Source: JALOLG01 sp963776935 (GTDB taxonomy: Bacteria; Actinomycetota; Acidimicrobiia; Acidimicrobiales; Ilumatobacteraceae). Taken from it: DNA of 64,000 nt. Shown in pieces: positions 63,293 through 64,000 of the stretch. The number at the start of each line of letters is the position of its first letter. Position 1 is the stretch's first letter. A model generated the notes under the pieces. It was not told the DNA's origin, did no database searches, and was given only the letters and a program-made list of their open reading frames with translations. The stretch covers positions 1 through 64,000 of the forward strand of contig CAVZOP010000003.1 of assembly GCA_963776935.1 (NCBI GenBank), read 5' to 3'. A program made the translations under genes and the position numbers.

Positions 63293-64000
63293 TCAATCGC
63301 CGCTGATCGCCGGCGGGTCGCCCGGTTGGCGGAACCAGGTTGCTGCTCGGGGGTTCAGCGGCTGCCAACGGCCGTACAGCTTGCGCAGTCGGCCCTGCCC
63401 GCGGAATCGCCGGGGTTCGACGAGCCGGACGGCGACGTAGGTGTCGTCGCCAAGGTGGTCCTCGAGGTTCATCGGGTTGGTGCCCGCCATGGCCGCCACG
63501 CCCGCATATCCGAGTGCGTTGCCGATGGCCTGCGCATGCGCGACCAGGGCCCACGATCGGCCGCCCCCGCGATGTTCCGGCACCACCGTGAGCAGCTCGA
63601 GCACGGCGTAGCGACGGGCGCGGGCCGTGACGGCCGCGGCCCCGGCGAGCCTGGTCGCGTCGCCGGGCCACTCCGTCACGACGATGTAGTGCCGGTCGAG
63701 GATGTGGCGAAGCCTCGACCGCAGCTGCCAGGTCGTCAGACCCCCGCTGAACTCGAACGTCGAGTACAGCTCGACGAGTGCATCGAGGTCGGTCCTGACC
63801 GCGATTCGGGTCGAGTCGTGTGTCACGTCGGTGACCGTGACCGGATAGGCCGTGACGACCCACGGTCGTACGTCGACGAAGCTGCGCCGTCGGAGCAGTG
63901 GGACCAGCGGTGCGATGTCGGGCGCGGCGCCGACCACGCTCCACGCTGGGCCATGATCGACGAGGCGGGCGACATCGGCGGCGGCACCGACGTCGAGCAG
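63293..64000 (-). CDS. GNAT acetyltransferase with N-terminal DUF4081-like domain (partial, 5' end outside window)
   Basis: The open frame runs to the window edge, so the start codon lies beyond 64000. The visible ~235 residues begin LLDVGAAADVARLVDHGPAW and include WSVVGAAPDIAPLVPLLRRR (DUF4081-like N-domain) and a C-terminal GNAT domain with VLELLTVVPEHRGGGRSWALVAHA (acetyl-CoA loop) and a final FRGQGRLRKLYGRW segment. Related two-domain GNATs are common in actinobacteria. It flanks the RiPP-like cluster; whether it belongs to it is unknown. Confidence 0.75.
   Translation of the reverse strand: MLDVGAAADVARLVDHGPAWSVVGAAPDIAPLVPLLRRRSFVDVRPWVVTAYPVTVTDVTHDSTRIAVRTDLDALVELYSTFEFSGGLTTWQLRSRLRHILDRHYIVVTEWPGDATRLAGAAAVTARARRYAVLELLTVVPEHRGGGRSWALVAHAQAIGNALGYAGVAAMAGTNPMNLEDHLGDDTYVAVRLVEPRRFRGQGRLRKLYGRWQPLNPRAATWFRQPGDPPAISGD

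Overview
The window is GC-rich, gene-dense chromosomal DNA from a Gram-positive, high-GC actinobacterium. Features pointing that way are two mycothiol-dependent maleylpyruvate isomerase-fold proteins, a MalT-like/BTAD regulator, an IlvG (Rv1820)-type TPP enzyme, a DUF4081-type GNAT, and a galU-moeA-moaA-moaC-SepX-tRNA-Ala neighbourhood typical of actinobacteria. GTG starts are common, GTGA/ATGA overlaps are frequent, and many genes have a TAnnnT box 6-9 nt before the start codon (leaderless transcription). An Acidimicrobiia (Ilumatobacter-like) source is my inference and cannot be proven from the sequence alone.

Layout: 0-2 kb, tail of a FecCD-type metal/cobalamin ABC importer. 2-5 kb, zwf-gnd (oxidative pentose phosphate) and a DinB-fold enzyme. 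5-7.5 kb, a WXG100-like small protein with a 634-aa partner of unknown function. 7.5-12.2 kb, a TPP-riboswitch-led operon of thiamine pyrophosphokinase and a thiamine ABC importer. 12.2-21.5 kb, SurE, two transporters, an SDR, NfuA, a WD40 lipoprotein and a GDT1-family Mn exporter. 21.9-25 kb, K+-independent H+-pyrophosphatase and DedA. 25-31 kb, a PLP sulfur-amino-acid enzyme, VOC, IMPase-like phosphatase and a large BTAD regulator. 31-36 kb, dxs, PAP2 and IlvG-like genes. 36-37 kb, a decayed AbiEi/DUF559-like gene bracketed by 42-bp repeats. 37-44 kb, a three-repeat lipoprotein, a hotdog thioesterase, TldD/TldE, RmlD-like, PHP, UppP and SAF genes. 44-51.4 kb, mtnP, FmdB-like, galU, molybdenum cofactor genes and SepX. 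51.4-59.4 kb, a nucleotidyltransferase, tRNA-Ala, PhoX, and IclR with a sulfonate/nitrate-type ABC importer. 59.4-64 kb, a RiPP-like cluster: PqqD, an ABC exporter, an HPr-kinase-like enzyme, an S26-like peptidase, a candidate 33-aa precursor peptide and an edge-truncated GNAT.

Three features cut across the window. (1) About 18 apparent frameshifts, nearly all single-base insertions, break otherwise well-conserved genes, including moaA, moaC, nfuA and hppA. Nine fall within 16.38-18.68 kb, which suggests insertion-type sequence error more than gene decay. (2) Two families of short intergenic repeats, a 43-bp hairpin and a 41-42-bp tandem unit, sit mostly between convergent genes. (3) TAnnnT-N6-9-start promoters recur, often back to back between divergent genes. 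The most promising candidate for an undescribed system is the RiPP-like cluster at 59.5-63.3 kb.
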